From contig NZ_QCYJ01000099.1 of the NCBI RefSeq assembly GCF_003123685.1, forward strand, positions 1 to 64,000: a stretch of DNA of 64,000 nt, in the 5' to 3' direction. The DNA is from Nocardia aurea (GTDB lineage: Bacteria; Actinomycetota; Actinomycetes; Mycobacteriales; Mycobacteriaceae). Within the stretch, counting starts at the first letter, position 1, and every line of letters begins with the position of its first letter. The translations under genes and the position numbers were made by a program. The notes beneath the pieces were generated by a model. It searched no databases. It had not been told where the DNA came from and saw nothing but the letters and a program-made list of their open reading frames with translations. Below, in pieces: positions 35,679 to 44,900 of this stretch.

Positions 35679-36410
35679 TCACTTTACCGTGACCAGATGA
35701 GGACTCGATACGTCGAACACCGTTCCCTCGCGCGTCAGCAGCGGTAACACCACCTGCGCCTTGCGTTCGGCATCGTCGGCTCCGCCCCACAGTACCGTGC
35801 GGCCGTCCTGGAGCTTCAGGGAGATATCCGAAATCGACCGTGCCACAACCTCGCCCACCTGGATGTTCAGTGCGGGCGGCAGCACCGCGACCACGGCGAC
35901 CGCGGCCCTGGTCACCGGATCGGCGCTGCCCGGGTTTCCGGTGATCAGCTGCGGCACGCCGATCGGCGCGGCCTCGATCGCGAATTCGGTGCTCTGCGCG
36001 TCGACCAGGTGCGCGCCCTGCGGGCTCTCGAAATACAGCACCGGCGTGCGCTCGACGACCGACACGCGCACGGTGGACGGGAATTCCCGCTGCACCCGCA
36101 CGCTGCTCACCTTGGGGATGTCGGCGACCCGCCGCGCCATCGCGTCGGTGTCGATCCGCAACATCGAACGCCCCGAGGGAATCCGCAACCGCTCCTGCAC
36201 CTCGGCGTCACCGACCGCGGAGAGGCCATCGATGTCGACCGTGCGCACCGACAGCACGGGTGTGAACCAGGCGAGCACCGCGACGACGGTGAGCACACCG
36301 ACCCCGAGCACACTCCACAGGCGCACCTGCCGCAGTCCGCCGACCCGTTCCGGACGCAGCCTGTCGGCGATCTCCTCCCACCACGCGCGCGGCTCGTCCG
36401 CGGATCGCAT
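35679..36410 (-). CDS. ftsQ: Cell division protein FtsQ
   Basis: A 243-residue bitopic protein: basic N-terminal cytoplasmic tail, one membrane helix (about 30-50), then the POTRA domain (VRTVDIDGLSAVGDAEVQERL ... GRSMLRIDTDAMARRVADIPKVSSVRVQREFP) and the beta domain. It joins FtsL/FtsB in activating septal wall synthesis. The start is 7 bases after murC's stop on the same strand. Confidence 0.93.
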   Translation of the reverse strand: MRSADEPRAWWEEIADRLRPERVGGLRQVRLWSVLGVGVLTVVAVLAWFTPVLSVRTVDIDGLSAVGDAEVQERLRIPSGRSMLRIDTDAMARRVADIPKVSSVRVQREFPSTVRVSVVERTPVLYFESPQGAHLVDAQSTEFAIEAAPIGVPQLITGNPGSADPVTRAAVAVVAVLPPALNIQVGEVVARSISDISLKLQDGRTVLWGGADDAERKAQVVLPLLTREGTVFDVSSPHLVTVK

Positions 36411-36416
36411 GGCTGG

Positions 36417-37904
36417 TCAGCGCCCGTACTGCGGCCGAGCCCGGAGGCCGTCGAGAATCTGGCTGCCCAGCATCGTCACATCGCCCGCGCCCATGGTGAT
36501 CACGACGTCACCCGGCAGCGTCAACCCGGCCACCTGGCGACCGACCCGCGACATATCGGGCTGGTAGTGCACGGGCGCGGTCACCGACTGCGCGACCAGC
36601 GCGCCGTTCACACCGGGCAGCGGCTCCTCGCGCGCACCGAAGACATCGAGAACGACCACCTCGTCGGCCAGACTCAGCGCCGCGCCGAATTCGGCGGCGA
36701 AAGTCGCGGTGCGACTGTAGAGATGCGGTTGGAACACCACGATCACCCGGCCCTGGCGCGAACGAGCGCCGTCGCGGGCTTCCTGCTTGACCAGTTCGAC
36801 GGCGGCGCCGAGCACGGCGCGCACCTCGGTCGGATGGTGGGCGTAGTCGTCGAAGACCCGGACGCCGTTCTCCCTGCCGACGAACTGGAACCGACGGTGC
36901 ACACCGCCGAAACCCTCCAGTCCCTGGATGATCTCGTCGATATCCGCGCCGGAGGCACGCGCGGCGAGCAGCGCGCCCAACGCGTTGAGCGCCATATGCC
37001 TGCCGGGCACCGACAGTCGCAGCGAACGTGGCGAGGTCTCGTCACCCAGTTGGAACTGGGCGACGCCCCCGACATCGCGCGGCTCCCAGCTGTGCAGCCG
37101 GACACCGACCGGCACCGGCGCGTCGGCCAGTTCGCCGGAGCCGTAACCGAGTACCTCGACACCGCGTTCGGCCAGCCGCGGCGCGACCCGCTCGGCCAAC
37201 GCCCGCGAGCCGGGATCGTCCAGGCACACCACCAGCAGACCGCCTTCGGTCAGCCGGTCGGCGAAATCGTCGAAGACCTGGACGTAGGCCTCGTCGGTGC
37301 CGAAGAAGTCCAGGTGATCGGATTCGATATTGGTCACCACGGCGACGTCGGGGTCGTATTGCAGCAGCGAGCCGTCGCTCTCGTCGGCCTCGGCCACGAA
37401 GATGTCGCCGGTGCCGTGGTGGGCGTTGGTGCCCGCCTCGTTGAGTTCACCGCCGACCGCGAAGGACGGATCGAATCCGCAGTGCTGCAAGGACACGATC
37501 AGCATCGAGGTGGTCGAGGTTTTGCCATGGGTGCCCGAGACCAGCAGCGTCCGGTGCCCGCGCATCAGCGACGCGAGTACCGCCGGGCGCAACAGCACCG
37601 GGATATCGCGCCGGTTCGCCTCCACCAGTTCCGGATTCGTCTTGGGGATGGCGGCATAGGTGGTCACCACCACCGTCGGACCACCGGGCAGCAGGTCGAG
37701 GGCGCTGGCATCGTGGCCGATCCGCACCTGTGCGCCACGAGCGCGCAACGCGAGCACGCCCCGGCTCTCCTTGGCGTCGGACCCCGATACCGCACCACCG
37801 CGCGACAGCAGGATCCGGGCGATTCCCGACATGCCCGCGCCGCCGATGCCGACCATGTGGACCCGCGCCAGATCGGCGGGTAGCGCCGAACGATCCTCGC
37901 TCAC
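36417..37904 (-). CDS. murC: UDP-N-acetylmuramate-L-alanine ligase
   Basis: A 495-residue Mur ligase adding the first residue (L-Ala; in mycobacteria also Gly) to UDP-MurNAc in the cytoplasm. N-terminal HMVGIGGAGMSGIARILLSRG binds UDP; the P-loop SGTHGKTSTTSM binds ATP; FDDYAHHPTEVRAVL lies in the C-terminal domain. GTG start at 37904. Clustered with murG and ftsQ in the usual order. Confidence 0.97.
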   Translation of the reverse strand: MSEDRSALPADLARVHMVGIGGAGMSGIARILLSRGGAVSGSDAKESRGVLALRARGAQVRIGHDASALDLLPGGPTVVVTTYAAIPKTNPELVEANRRDIPVLLRPAVLASLMRGHRTLLVSGTHGKTSTTSMLIVSLQHCGFDPSFAVGGELNEAGTNAHHGTGDIFVAEADESDGSLLQYDPDVAVVTNIESDHLDFFGTDEAYVQVFDDFADRLTEGGLLVVCLDDPGSRALAERVAPRLAERGVEVLGYGSGELADAPVPVGVRLHSWEPRDVGGVAQFQLGDETSPRSLRLSVPGRHMALNALGALLAARASGADIDEIIQGLEGFGGVHRRFQFVGRENGVRVFDDYAHHPTEVRAVLGAAVELVKQEARDGARSRQGRVIVVFQPHLYSRTATFAAEFGAALSLADEVVVLDVFGAREEPLPGVNGALVAQSVTAPVHYQPDMSRVGRQVAGLTLPGDVVITMGAGDVTMLGSQILDGLRARPQYGR

Positions 37905-38007
37905 GACTGCTCCTCGCCGATGCTCGGCCGCCGCGCACGTGTCGACGCCGTCGCGGTTGTCGTCCCTGTGTCCGTAGCTGTGTTCATGGGTCGCCCGCTC
38001 CGCTCGT

Positions 38008-39126
38008 TCACGACTGCGCCACCTCCACCGCGATCCGCGCCACCGCGTCGGCGGCGTCGCGGTGGCCCGCGCCCGCGGCGGCCAGGCCCATCTCGCGCAA
38101 CCGGGTCGGATCGATCAGCAGCGGAATCACCTCGTCGATGACGTACTTCGGAGTCAGTTCCGAATCGGGAACGATTCTGCCACCCCCCTTCGCGACCACC
38201 GGTCCGGCGTTGAGTTCCTGCTCACCGTTTCCGTGCGGCAGCGGCACGTAGAAGGCGGGCAGGCCCACCGCCGACACCTCCGCGACCGTCATCGCGCCGG
38301 AACGGCACACCACCGCGTCTGCCGCGGCATAGGCCAGATCCATCCGCGACAGGTACGGCACCGCGACATAGCGCGCGTCACCGCCGGATTCGGCGATATC
38401 GACGCTGTTCTTCGGCCCGTGCGCGTGCAGCACCGAGATCCCGGCAGCCGACAGCTGCGGCGCGGCCGCGGCGACCGCCTCGTTGAGCGAACGCGCGCCC
38501 TGGGAGCCGCCGAAGACCAGCAGTACCGGTCCATCGGACGGCAACCCGAAATGCGCGCGCGCCTCGGCGCGCAGACTCGCGCGATCCAGGGTGGTGATGG
38601 CGGCGCGCACCGGGATCCCGACGACCTCGGCTCGCGACAGACCAGACCCCGCGACCGCGGCCAGGACCCGGGACGCGCGCCGCGCGCCGACCTTGTTCGC
38701 GATACCCGCCTTGGCGTTCGCCTCGTGCACCAGCACCGGCACCGCGCGCCGCCGACCGAATATTCCGCCGCCCGCGGCCAGATAGGCGGGCAGCGCGACG
38801 TATCCGCCGAACCCGATGATCACATCGGCCTGCACGGTGTCGATCACCTCGCGGGTCCGTGCCACCGACGCCCGCACCCGGCCGGGCAGGCGAAGCAGAT
38901 CGAGGCTGGGTTTACGCGGCAACGGCACCGGCGGAATCAGCTCGAGCGGGTAGCCGCGCTCGGGGACCAGTCGCGTCTCCAGACCGCGCTCGGTGCCCAA
39001 CGCCGTCACCCGGATCGAATCGTCGAGTCGGCGTAAGGCGTCCGCGACGGCGAGTGCCGGCTCGATATGTCCCGCGGTACCACCACCCGCGACGATCACC
39101 GAAAGTCCGGACCGCACGTCACTCAC
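38008..39126 (-). CDS. murG: UDP-GlcNAc:lipid I GlcNAc transferase
   Basis: A 372-residue GT-B glycosyltransferase converting lipid I to lipid II at the inner membrane face. Seen: SVIVAGGGTAGHIEPALAVA (donor/acceptor loop), FGGYVALPAYLAA, and the GSQGARSLNEAV loop for UDP-GlcNAc. It overlaps ftsW by 4 bases (39123-39126). The 103-base spacer to murC contains a GCTCGC-type motif and no gene. Confidence 0.97.
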   Translation of the reverse strand: MSDVRSGLSVIVAGGGTAGHIEPALAVADALRRLDDSIRVTALGTERGLETRLVPERGYPLELIPPVPLPRKPSLDLLRLPGRVRASVARTREVIDTVQADVIIGFGGYVALPAYLAAGGGIFGRRRAVPVLVHEANAKAGIANKVGARRASRVLAAVAGSGLSRAEVVGIPVRAAITTLDRASLRAEARAHFGLPSDGPVLLVFGGSQGARSLNEAVAAAAPQLSAAGISVLHAHGPKNSVDIAESGGDARYVAVPYLSRMDLAYAAADAVVCRSGAMTVAEVSAVGLPAFYVPLPHGNGEQELNAGPVVAKGGGRIVPDSELTPKYVIDEVIPLLIDPTRLREMGLAAAGAGHRDAADAVARIAVEVAQS

Positions 39127-40613
39127 CTGGATCTACCCCGTTCTCTTGCATGTGGCATCGGATAATTCGGTTCCCAGGCGCGGGTCGCGCGCGCAGAGCT
39201 GGTGCCGCGGCTCTCGGGCGAACGGCGACGTTGTTCCGGCGGCTGACGCCGACCGGACTGCGACTGCGCGCGCGGATCGGGCCTGCGTGGCCGCTGACCC
39301 GATCGGGCCGCCGCCGAGCGGGCGCGCGCCGATTCCGCCTTCGCGGGCGAGTACACCTCGGGTTTGGGCAATCTCAGCAATCGGCTGAACCGGCCGTCCT
39401 GGCCCGCGTGCAGGGCCGAGACCGCCTCGGGTTCGTGCCGGGCCGCGTTGGCGATGATGCCGAACATGAACAGGGTGATCGCGAGCGACGAGCCGCCCGC
39501 CGAGACCAGCGGCAACTGTAGGCCGGTCACCGGTAGCAGGCCGACGACGTAGCCGATATTGATCAGCGCCTGCGCGGTGATCCAGGTGGTCGCGGTCGCG
39601 GTGAGCAGGCGCAGGAAGGGATCGACCGACCGGCTCGCGATGCGCAGGCCGGTGTAGACGAACAGCGCGAACAGTCCGAGTACCAGCGCGCAGCCGAGGA
39701 AGCCGAGTTCCTCGCCGATGATGGCGAAGATGAAGTCGTTGTGCGAGTTGGGCAGATAGCTCCACTTGGCCCGGCTCTGGCCGAGCCCTCGGCCCCAGAT
39801 ACCGCCGTCGGCCAGCGAGTAGAGCGCTTGGCGGGCCTGGTATCCGATGCCCTGCGGATCGTCGCCCGGATTGAAGAACGCGCGCATGCGGTCGGAGCGA
39901 TATCCCGCCGACAGGGCGAGCACCCCGGCGGCGATCATTCCCGAGATCGCGATGGTGATGAACAGCCGCACCGGCAATCCGCCGAACCACAGCAGCGCGG
40001 CGAGCACGATGCCGAGCGCGATGGTGGTCGACAGGTTGGGTTGCAGCACGACGAGCAGGCAGACCAGCAGACCGGCCGGTACCAGTGGAACCAGGATGTC
40101 CTTGAGGCTCGCGTGTTCCGAACGCCGCGAGGCCAGCAGATGCGCGCCCCACACCACCAGCGACACCTTGATGATCTCCGACGGCTGCACCGAGATCGGG
40201 CCGAAGGCGAACCAGCGCCGCGCGCCCTGCACCTCACTGCCGATACCGGGGATCAGCACCAGGACGAGGGCGAGCACCGACAGCGCGAACACCGGGAACG
40301 ACCACTGGCGCAGCCGCTTCAACGAGATCCGCAGCGCCAGGTAGAACAGGACGCAGCCGATGGCCGCGAACATGGCCTGCTGGATGAACAGCGAATAGGC
40401 CGAGCCGCCGTCGGCATAGGCCTCGACGCTGGACGCCGACAGCACCATGACGAGTCCGAGCACGGTCAGCAGGGTCGCGATGGCGACGATCAGGTGGAAC
40501 GACGCGAGCGGGCGGGCCAGCCAGGCGCCGAAACGGGTGCCCGGGCTCGCCTTGGCGGCTGCCGGGCGCGCGGCCTTGCGACCGTTCCAGTTCCGTCGCG
40601 TCGCCTCCGTCAT
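39123..40613 (-). CDS. ftsW: Septal SEDS glycosyltransferase FtsW
   Basis: A 496-residue SEDS protein with about ten membrane helices, the septal peptidoglycan polymerase partner of FtsI. Conserved elements include PLASFHLIVAIATLLTVLGLVMVLSASS, GARRWFAFGPISVQPSEIIK, and SHNDFIFAIIGEELGFLG. The C-terminal ~80 residues are Arg/Ser/Pro-rich and disordered, as in mycobacterial FtsW, where the tail binds FtsZ. Overlaps both murD (40610-40613) and murG by 4 bases. Confidence 0.97.
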   Translation of the reverse strand: MTEATRRNWNGRKAARPAAAKASPGTRFGAWLARPLASFHLIVAIATLLTVLGLVMVLSASSVEAYADGGSAYSLFIQQAMFAAIGCVLFYLALRISLKRLRQWSFPVFALSVLALVLVLIPGIGSEVQGARRWFAFGPISVQPSEIIKVSLVVWGAHLLASRRSEHASLKDILVPLVPAGLLVCLLVVLQPNLSTTIALGIVLAALLWFGGLPVRLFITIAISGMIAAGVLALSAGYRSDRMRAFFNPGDDPQGIGYQARQALYSLADGGIWGRGLGQSRAKWSYLPNSHNDFIFAIIGEELGFLGCALVLGLFALFVYTGLRIASRSVDPFLRLLTATATTWITAQALINIGYVVGLLPVTGLQLPLVSAGGSSLAITLFMFGIIANAARHEPEAVSALHAGQDGRFSRLLRLPKPEVYSPAKAESARARSAAARSGQRPRRPDPRAQSQSGRRQPPEQRRRSPESRGTSSARATRAWEPNYPMPHARERGRSR

Positions 40614-42112
40614 GGCTGCCGTCCGATGTCACCGTCTTCCAGCGCGTGCACCGCGGCGGCGAAGCTGCGTCCGCGATGGGTGTAGTCGGCGAACATGTCC
40701 AGGGAGGCCGCGGCAGGCGCGAGCAGCACCGTGTCGCCGTTGCCCGCCAATCCCGCCGCCGTCCGGACCGCCTCGGCCATGACGGCATCGGCCTTCTCGG
40801 ATCTCGACGGGTCGTCACGCATCGAGATATCGTCTCCCGCGCGCACCTCGACCACAGGGACTTCGGGTGCGTGTCGCGCCAACGCGGCCGCGATCACCGG
40901 CGCGTCGGCCCCGATGAGCACGGCAGCGACGAGCCGTTCGGCGACTTCCTCGACCAGATCCTCGACGGTCGCGCCCTTGAGCTGTCCGCCCGCGAGCCAG
41001 ATTACGTGCGGATGCGCCAGGATCGATGACCGGGCCGCGTGCGGGTTGGTCGCCTTGGAATCATCGATGAAATCGACGCCGCCGAGTTCACGCACGAAGG
41101 CGGCGCGGTGCGGACCGACTTTGTGTTCGATGAGTCCCTCGCGCACGAACTGCGGAGCGACATCGATGGCCCTGGTCAGCGCGGACGCGGCCAGCGCGTC
41201 GGCGACACCGGCGGGACCGGGCGGGCTGATATCGGCGGTCTCGGCCAGGATCGCGGCCTTGGTGAAGGCACGATCGAGCAGTTTGCCGTCCACCACGCCG
41301 AGTTCACCGTCGGCGGGCACCCCGATCCGGAAACCGATGACACGCTTGGCCTTCGCCCGCCGCGCCAGCGAGGCCGCCACCGGATCGTCGAGACCGACGA
41401 CTCCGACCCGGCCGTACAGCGCGCGCGCCTTGGCCGCGGCGTAGGCGTCCAGGCCGCCGTGCCAGTCCAGGTGATCCTCGGCGACATTCAGCACGACACC
41501 CGCTTCCGGACGCACCGACGGCGCCCAGTGCAACTGGAACGAGGAGAGTTCCACCGCGAGTACCTGCGGGCCGGGATTGCGTCGCAGCGCGTCGAGGATC
41601 GGCAGGCCGATATTGCCGCAGGCCACGCTCGGGATCCCCGCGGCGCGCAGGATCGCGTGGGTCATCTGGGTGGTGGTGGTCTTGCCGTTTGTTCCGGTGA
41701 TCACCAGCCATTTGCGCACCGGACCGTAGATCCTGGCCTGATCGACCCACCAGGCGAATTCGACGTCGCCCCACACCGGGATGCCCTCGGTCACCGCCGC
41801 GGCGAGCACCGGGGAGTCCGGGCGCCAGCCGGGGCTGGTGATGACGAGCGCGAACCGGCTCAGGCCGGTCGGATCACTCGGCTCGGTGGATTCCAGTTGG
41901 ACGCACGACGCGACCTCCAGCCCCAGTTCGGCGGCCTCGGCCAGCGCCGTCGCGCCGGCGTCGGTGACCACCGGGTTGGCGCCGATATCGCGCAGCGGCT
42001 CGATGAGCGAGCGTCCCGAGACGCCCCAGCCCGCGACGAGCACGTCACGACCGCGCAGGAATTCGAGCATGGGTCCGGGGGACCGCAGGGCTCGCGGAGA
42101 ATGTTCGACCAT
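40610..42112 (-). CDS. murD: UDP-MurNAc-L-alanine:D-glutamate ligase
   Basis: A 500-residue Mur ligase adding D-Glu. FLRGRDVLVAGWGVSGRSLIEPL starts the UDP-binding domain; ITGTNGKTTTTQM is the ATP loop; FIDDSKATNPHAARSSI follows in the C-terminal domain. ATG at 42112 (MVEHSP) is 5 bases after the mraY stop; a start at the internal MLEFLRG is possible. Confidence 0.96.
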   Translation of the reverse strand: MVEHSPRALRSPGPMLEFLRGRDVLVAGWGVSGRSLIEPLRDIGANPVVTDAGATALAEAAELGLEVASCVQLESTEPSDPTGLSRFALVITSPGWRPDSPVLAAAVTEGIPVWGDVEFAWWVDQARIYGPVRKWLVITGTNGKTTTTQMTHAILRAAGIPSVACGNIGLPILDALRRNPGPQVLAVELSSFQLHWAPSVRPEAGVVLNVAEDHLDWHGGLDAYAAAKARALYGRVGVVGLDDPVAASLARRAKAKRVIGFRIGVPADGELGVVDGKLLDRAFTKAAILAETADISPPGPAGVADALAASALTRAIDVAPQFVREGLIEHKVGPHRAAFVRELGGVDFIDDSKATNPHAARSSILAHPHVIWLAGGQLKGATVEDLVEEVAERLVAAVLIGADAPVIAAALARHAPEVPVVEVRAGDDISMRDDPSRSEKADAVMAEAVRTAAGLAGNGDTVLLAPAAASLDMFADYTHRGRSFAAAVHALEDGDIGRQP

Positions 42113-42117
42113 CTGTT

Positions 42118-43194
42118 TCACCCGACCGCGGAGAGATATTCGCTGTAGAACAAGCCGAGACCGACCGCGGAGGCCATGGCGGCCAACAGCCAGAATCTGA
42201 TGATCACAGTCGTCTCGGCCCATTTACTGAGCTCGAAGTGATGATGGAAAGGCGCCATCTTGAACAATCGATTGCGCGTGGTGCGATACACGGCAACCTG
42301 CAGGATCACCGAGAGTGCCTCGGCGACGAAGAGCGCGGCCAGCACCACCATCAGCAGTTCGGTGCGGGTGGTGATGGCCATACCGGCGAGCAGTCCGCCC
42401 AGCGCGAGCGAACCGGTGTCGCCCATGAAGATCTTGGCCGGGGCGGCGTTCCACCAGAGGAATCCGATACAGGCCGCCGCACCGGCCGCGGCGACGAGCG
42501 CCAGGTCGAGCGGATCGCGGACGTTGTAGCAACCGGCCTCGGGTTTCGTCGCGCAGGCGTGGTAGTACTGCCAGAAGGTGATGATGACGTAGCCGCCCAT
42601 GACCAGGCTCATCGAACCCGCGGCGAGACCGTCGAGACCATCGGTGAGATTGACCGCGTTCGACGTCGCCACCACGATCAGGCTCACGAACAGCAGGAAG
42701 AAAACAATCCCCATCGACACCGTGGTGATGTCGCGGACATAGGAGATATGCCTGCTGGCGGGAGTCAGGCCGTAATTGTTGCGGTATTGCAGCGCGAGCA
42801 CGCCGAAGACGACGGCGGCGGTCAGCTGACCGACGTACTTGCCCGCGGCCGTCAACCCGAGGTTGCGGCCCTTGCGGATCTTGATGAAATCGTCGATGAA
42901 TCCGACCGCGCCCAGCGCGGTGGTGAGTCCGAGGACGAGCAGTCCCGACGCGGTCGGCCCTTCGGCGTTGTATCCGATGCCGATCAGGTGGGAACCGAGA
43001 TAACCGGCCCACATGCCGATCAGGATGGCGACGCCACCCATGGTCGGGGTGCCGCGTTTGGCCTGGTGACTGGCCGGGCCGTCGACCCGGATCTCCTGGC
43101 CGAATCCCTGCTTGGCGAAGAATTTGATCAGCAACGGGGTCAACAGGATCGATACCGCCAGGGCGATGGCGGCCGAGAAGAGAATCTGTCTCAC
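42118..43194 (-). CDS. mraY: Phospho-N-acetylmuramoyl-pentapeptide transferase
   Basis: A 358-residue polytopic enzyme (about ten helices) making lipid I from UDP-MurNAc-pentapeptide and decaprenyl phosphate. Signature GTPTMGGVAIL, the Asp-rich FIDDFIKIRKGRN, NAVNLTDGLDGLAAG and the closing FKMAPFHHHFELSKW are all intact. Called murX in mycobacteria. The 70-base gap before it carries the GCGCCTCGCTG...TTCGCTCGCT spacer also seen at sepF. Confidence 0.97.
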   Translation of the reverse strand: MRQILFSAAIALAVSILLTPLLIKFFAKQGFGQEIRVDGPASHQAKRGTPTMGGVAILIGMWAGYLGSHLIGIGYNAEGPTASGLLVLGLTTALGAVGFIDDFIKIRKGRNLGLTAAGKYVGQLTAAVVFGVLALQYRNNYGLTPASRHISYVRDITTVSMGIVFFLLFVSLIVVATSNAVNLTDGLDGLAAGSMSLVMGGYVIITFWQYYHACATKPEAGCYNVRDPLDLALVAAAGAAACIGFLWWNAAPAKIFMGDTGSLALGGLLAGMAITTRTELLMVVLAALFVAEALSVILQVAVYRTTRNRLFKMAPFHHHFELSKWAETTVIIRFWLLAAMASAVGLGLFYSEYLSAVG

Positions 43195-43264
43195 AACCGC
43201 GCCTCGCTGACCTTCGACCCGGTCGCGCGCATCGCCGCGGGGGTCGTCGTCCCGATTCGCTCGC

Positions 43265-44779
43265 TCACTGCGTCGCCTCCGTGCTGCCCCTGCGATCGTC
43301 CGCCCGTGCCGCGCTCGTCAAATGCTCGGCGACCTCCCACAGGCCGACCGACTTGGACGCCTTGACCAGCACCACATCACCCGTCTCTACTTCGTCGTCG
43401 AGTAACGCGATGGCCGCGCCGATATCTGGGACGAGAATCGATTCCTCGCCCCATGAGCCTTCCATCACCGCTCCCTGGTGCATCGCCCGGGACGGCCTTC
43501 CGGTCCCGACGACGATCAGACGGTGGACATCCAGGCGTACCGCGAGCCTGCCGATCCGATCGTGTTCGATCACCGATTCCTCGCCGAGTTCCCCCATCTC
43601 ACCGAGCACCGCCCAGCTGCGCCGCGGCGTCGCGCCCGCCCTGGACATGGTGACGAGCGCCTTGAGCGCGGCCCGCACCGAATCGGGGTTGGCGTTGTAG
43701 GAGTCGTTGACGACGGTGATGCCGTCGTCGGTGGTGCGCACGTCCATGCGGCGCGCCGAAGCGGCGGTCGCGCCGGACAGCGCCGCGGCGACGGTCTCCA
43801 GATCCGCCCCGCACGCCAAGGCCACCGCGACGGCGGACAGCGCGTTGCCGACCTGGTGCTCGCCGTGCACGGCCAGCCGGATATCGGTGCTGCCCAGCGG
43901 CGTGTGCAGGGTGAAACCCGCGCGCGCCTGTTCGTCGAGGTGGATGTCGGTGGCCCTGATATCGGCGCTCGCGGCCTGTCCGACCGTCGTCACCGGGGCC
44001 GAGGTGCGCGAGGCCATCGCGGCGACCTGGGAATCGTCGGCGTTGAGCACGGCCACGCCGTCGGACGGGAGGGCCTCGACCAGTTCGCCCTTGGTCTTCG
44101 CGATCGCCTCGCGGCTGCCGAATTCCCCGAGGTGCGCGGTGCCCACATTGAGCACGACGCCGATCTTCGGCGGCGCGACCTCGGCCAGTGCCGCGATATG
44201 GCCCGGTCCGCGGGCCGACATCTCCAGCACGAGGAAGCGGGTGTCGGCGTCGGCGCGCAGCGCGGTCCACGGGTGGCCGAGTTCGTTGTTGAACGAGCCG
44301 GGCGGCGCGATGACCGGGCCGAGCGGGGCGAGTACGGCCGCGAGCAGATCCTTGGTCGAGGTCTTGCCCGAGGAGCCGGTGACGCCGACGACGGTGAGCC
44401 CGCCCGCGGCGGTGAGCCGGTCGACGCTGACGCGGGCCAACGCGGCGAGCGCGGCCAGCACCGCCGCACCGGAACCGTCCGAATCACCGGCCAGCGCAAC
44501 CGATCTCGACGGGACGGTGGCAGGCGTCGGGCTGACGACGATGGCGGGCACACCCACCGGGCGTGCCGCGAGCACGGCGACCGCGCCCGCCGCTGTCGCG
44601 GCGGCCGCGTAATCGTGTCCGTCGGATCGTTCGCCCGGCAGCGCGAGGAACAGATCCCCTGAACCGATGCGCCGCGAATCGAATTCGACCGAACCGGTCA
44701 CCCGCACCTGTGGGTCCGGTACGTCGTGCAGCGTCCCGCCGACGACGTCCGCGATCTCCCGCAGTGTCATCTCGATCAT
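43265..44779 (-). CDS. murF: UDP-MurNAc-tripeptide:D-Ala-D-Ala ligase
   Basis: A 504-residue Mur ligase adding D-Ala-D-Ala. Starting at ATG 44779 (MIEMTLREIADVVGG) follows GGAGG by 13 bases; the start MTLRE, three codons in, is an alternative. ATP loop VTGSSGKTSTKDL, then GSFNNELGHPWTAL and NDSYNANPDSVRAAL are typical. Confidence 0.96.
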   Translation of the reverse strand: MIEMTLREIADVVGGTLHDVPDPQVRVTGSVEFDSRRIGSGDLFLALPGERSDGHDYAAAATAAGAVAVLAARPVGVPAIVVSPTPATVPSRSVALAGDSDGSGAAVLAALAALARVSVDRLTAAGGLTVVGVTGSSGKTSTKDLLAAVLAPLGPVIAPPGSFNNELGHPWTALRADADTRFLVLEMSARGPGHIAALAEVAPPKIGVVLNVGTAHLGEFGSREAIAKTKGELVEALPSDGVAVLNADDSQVAAMASRTSAPVTTVGQAASADIRATDIHLDEQARAGFTLHTPLGSTDIRLAVHGEHQVGNALSAVAVALACGADLETVAAALSGATAASARRMDVRTTDDGITVVNDSYNANPDSVRAALKALVTMSRAGATPRRSWAVLGEMGELGEESVIEHDRIGRLAVRLDVHRLIVVGTGRPSRAMHQGAVMEGSWGEESILVPDIGAAIALLDDEVETGDVVLVKASKSVGLWEVAEHLTSAARADDRRGSTEATQ

Positions 44780-44818
44780 GAAATCGTCAAGTCCTCCGCG
44801 TCCGTTCTCTGCGGACTT

Positions 44819-44860
44819 CGCTGTGTCGACCGAACACGTCGCTGTGTCGACTGAATATTG
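44819..44860. repeat. Two tandem 21-base repeats before murF
   Basis: CGCTGTGTCGACCGAACACGT (44819-44839) is followed directly by CGCTGTGTCGACTGAATATTG (44840-44860); 13 of the first 14 bases are identical. It lies in the 121-base spacer between murE and murF, about 40 bases upstream of the murF start. It could be a tandem operator or a leftover duplication. Confidence 0.55.
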
Positions 44861-44900
44861 TGCGCCGACCCGATGTCGTTGCGGCAGTAGGGTATCCCGT

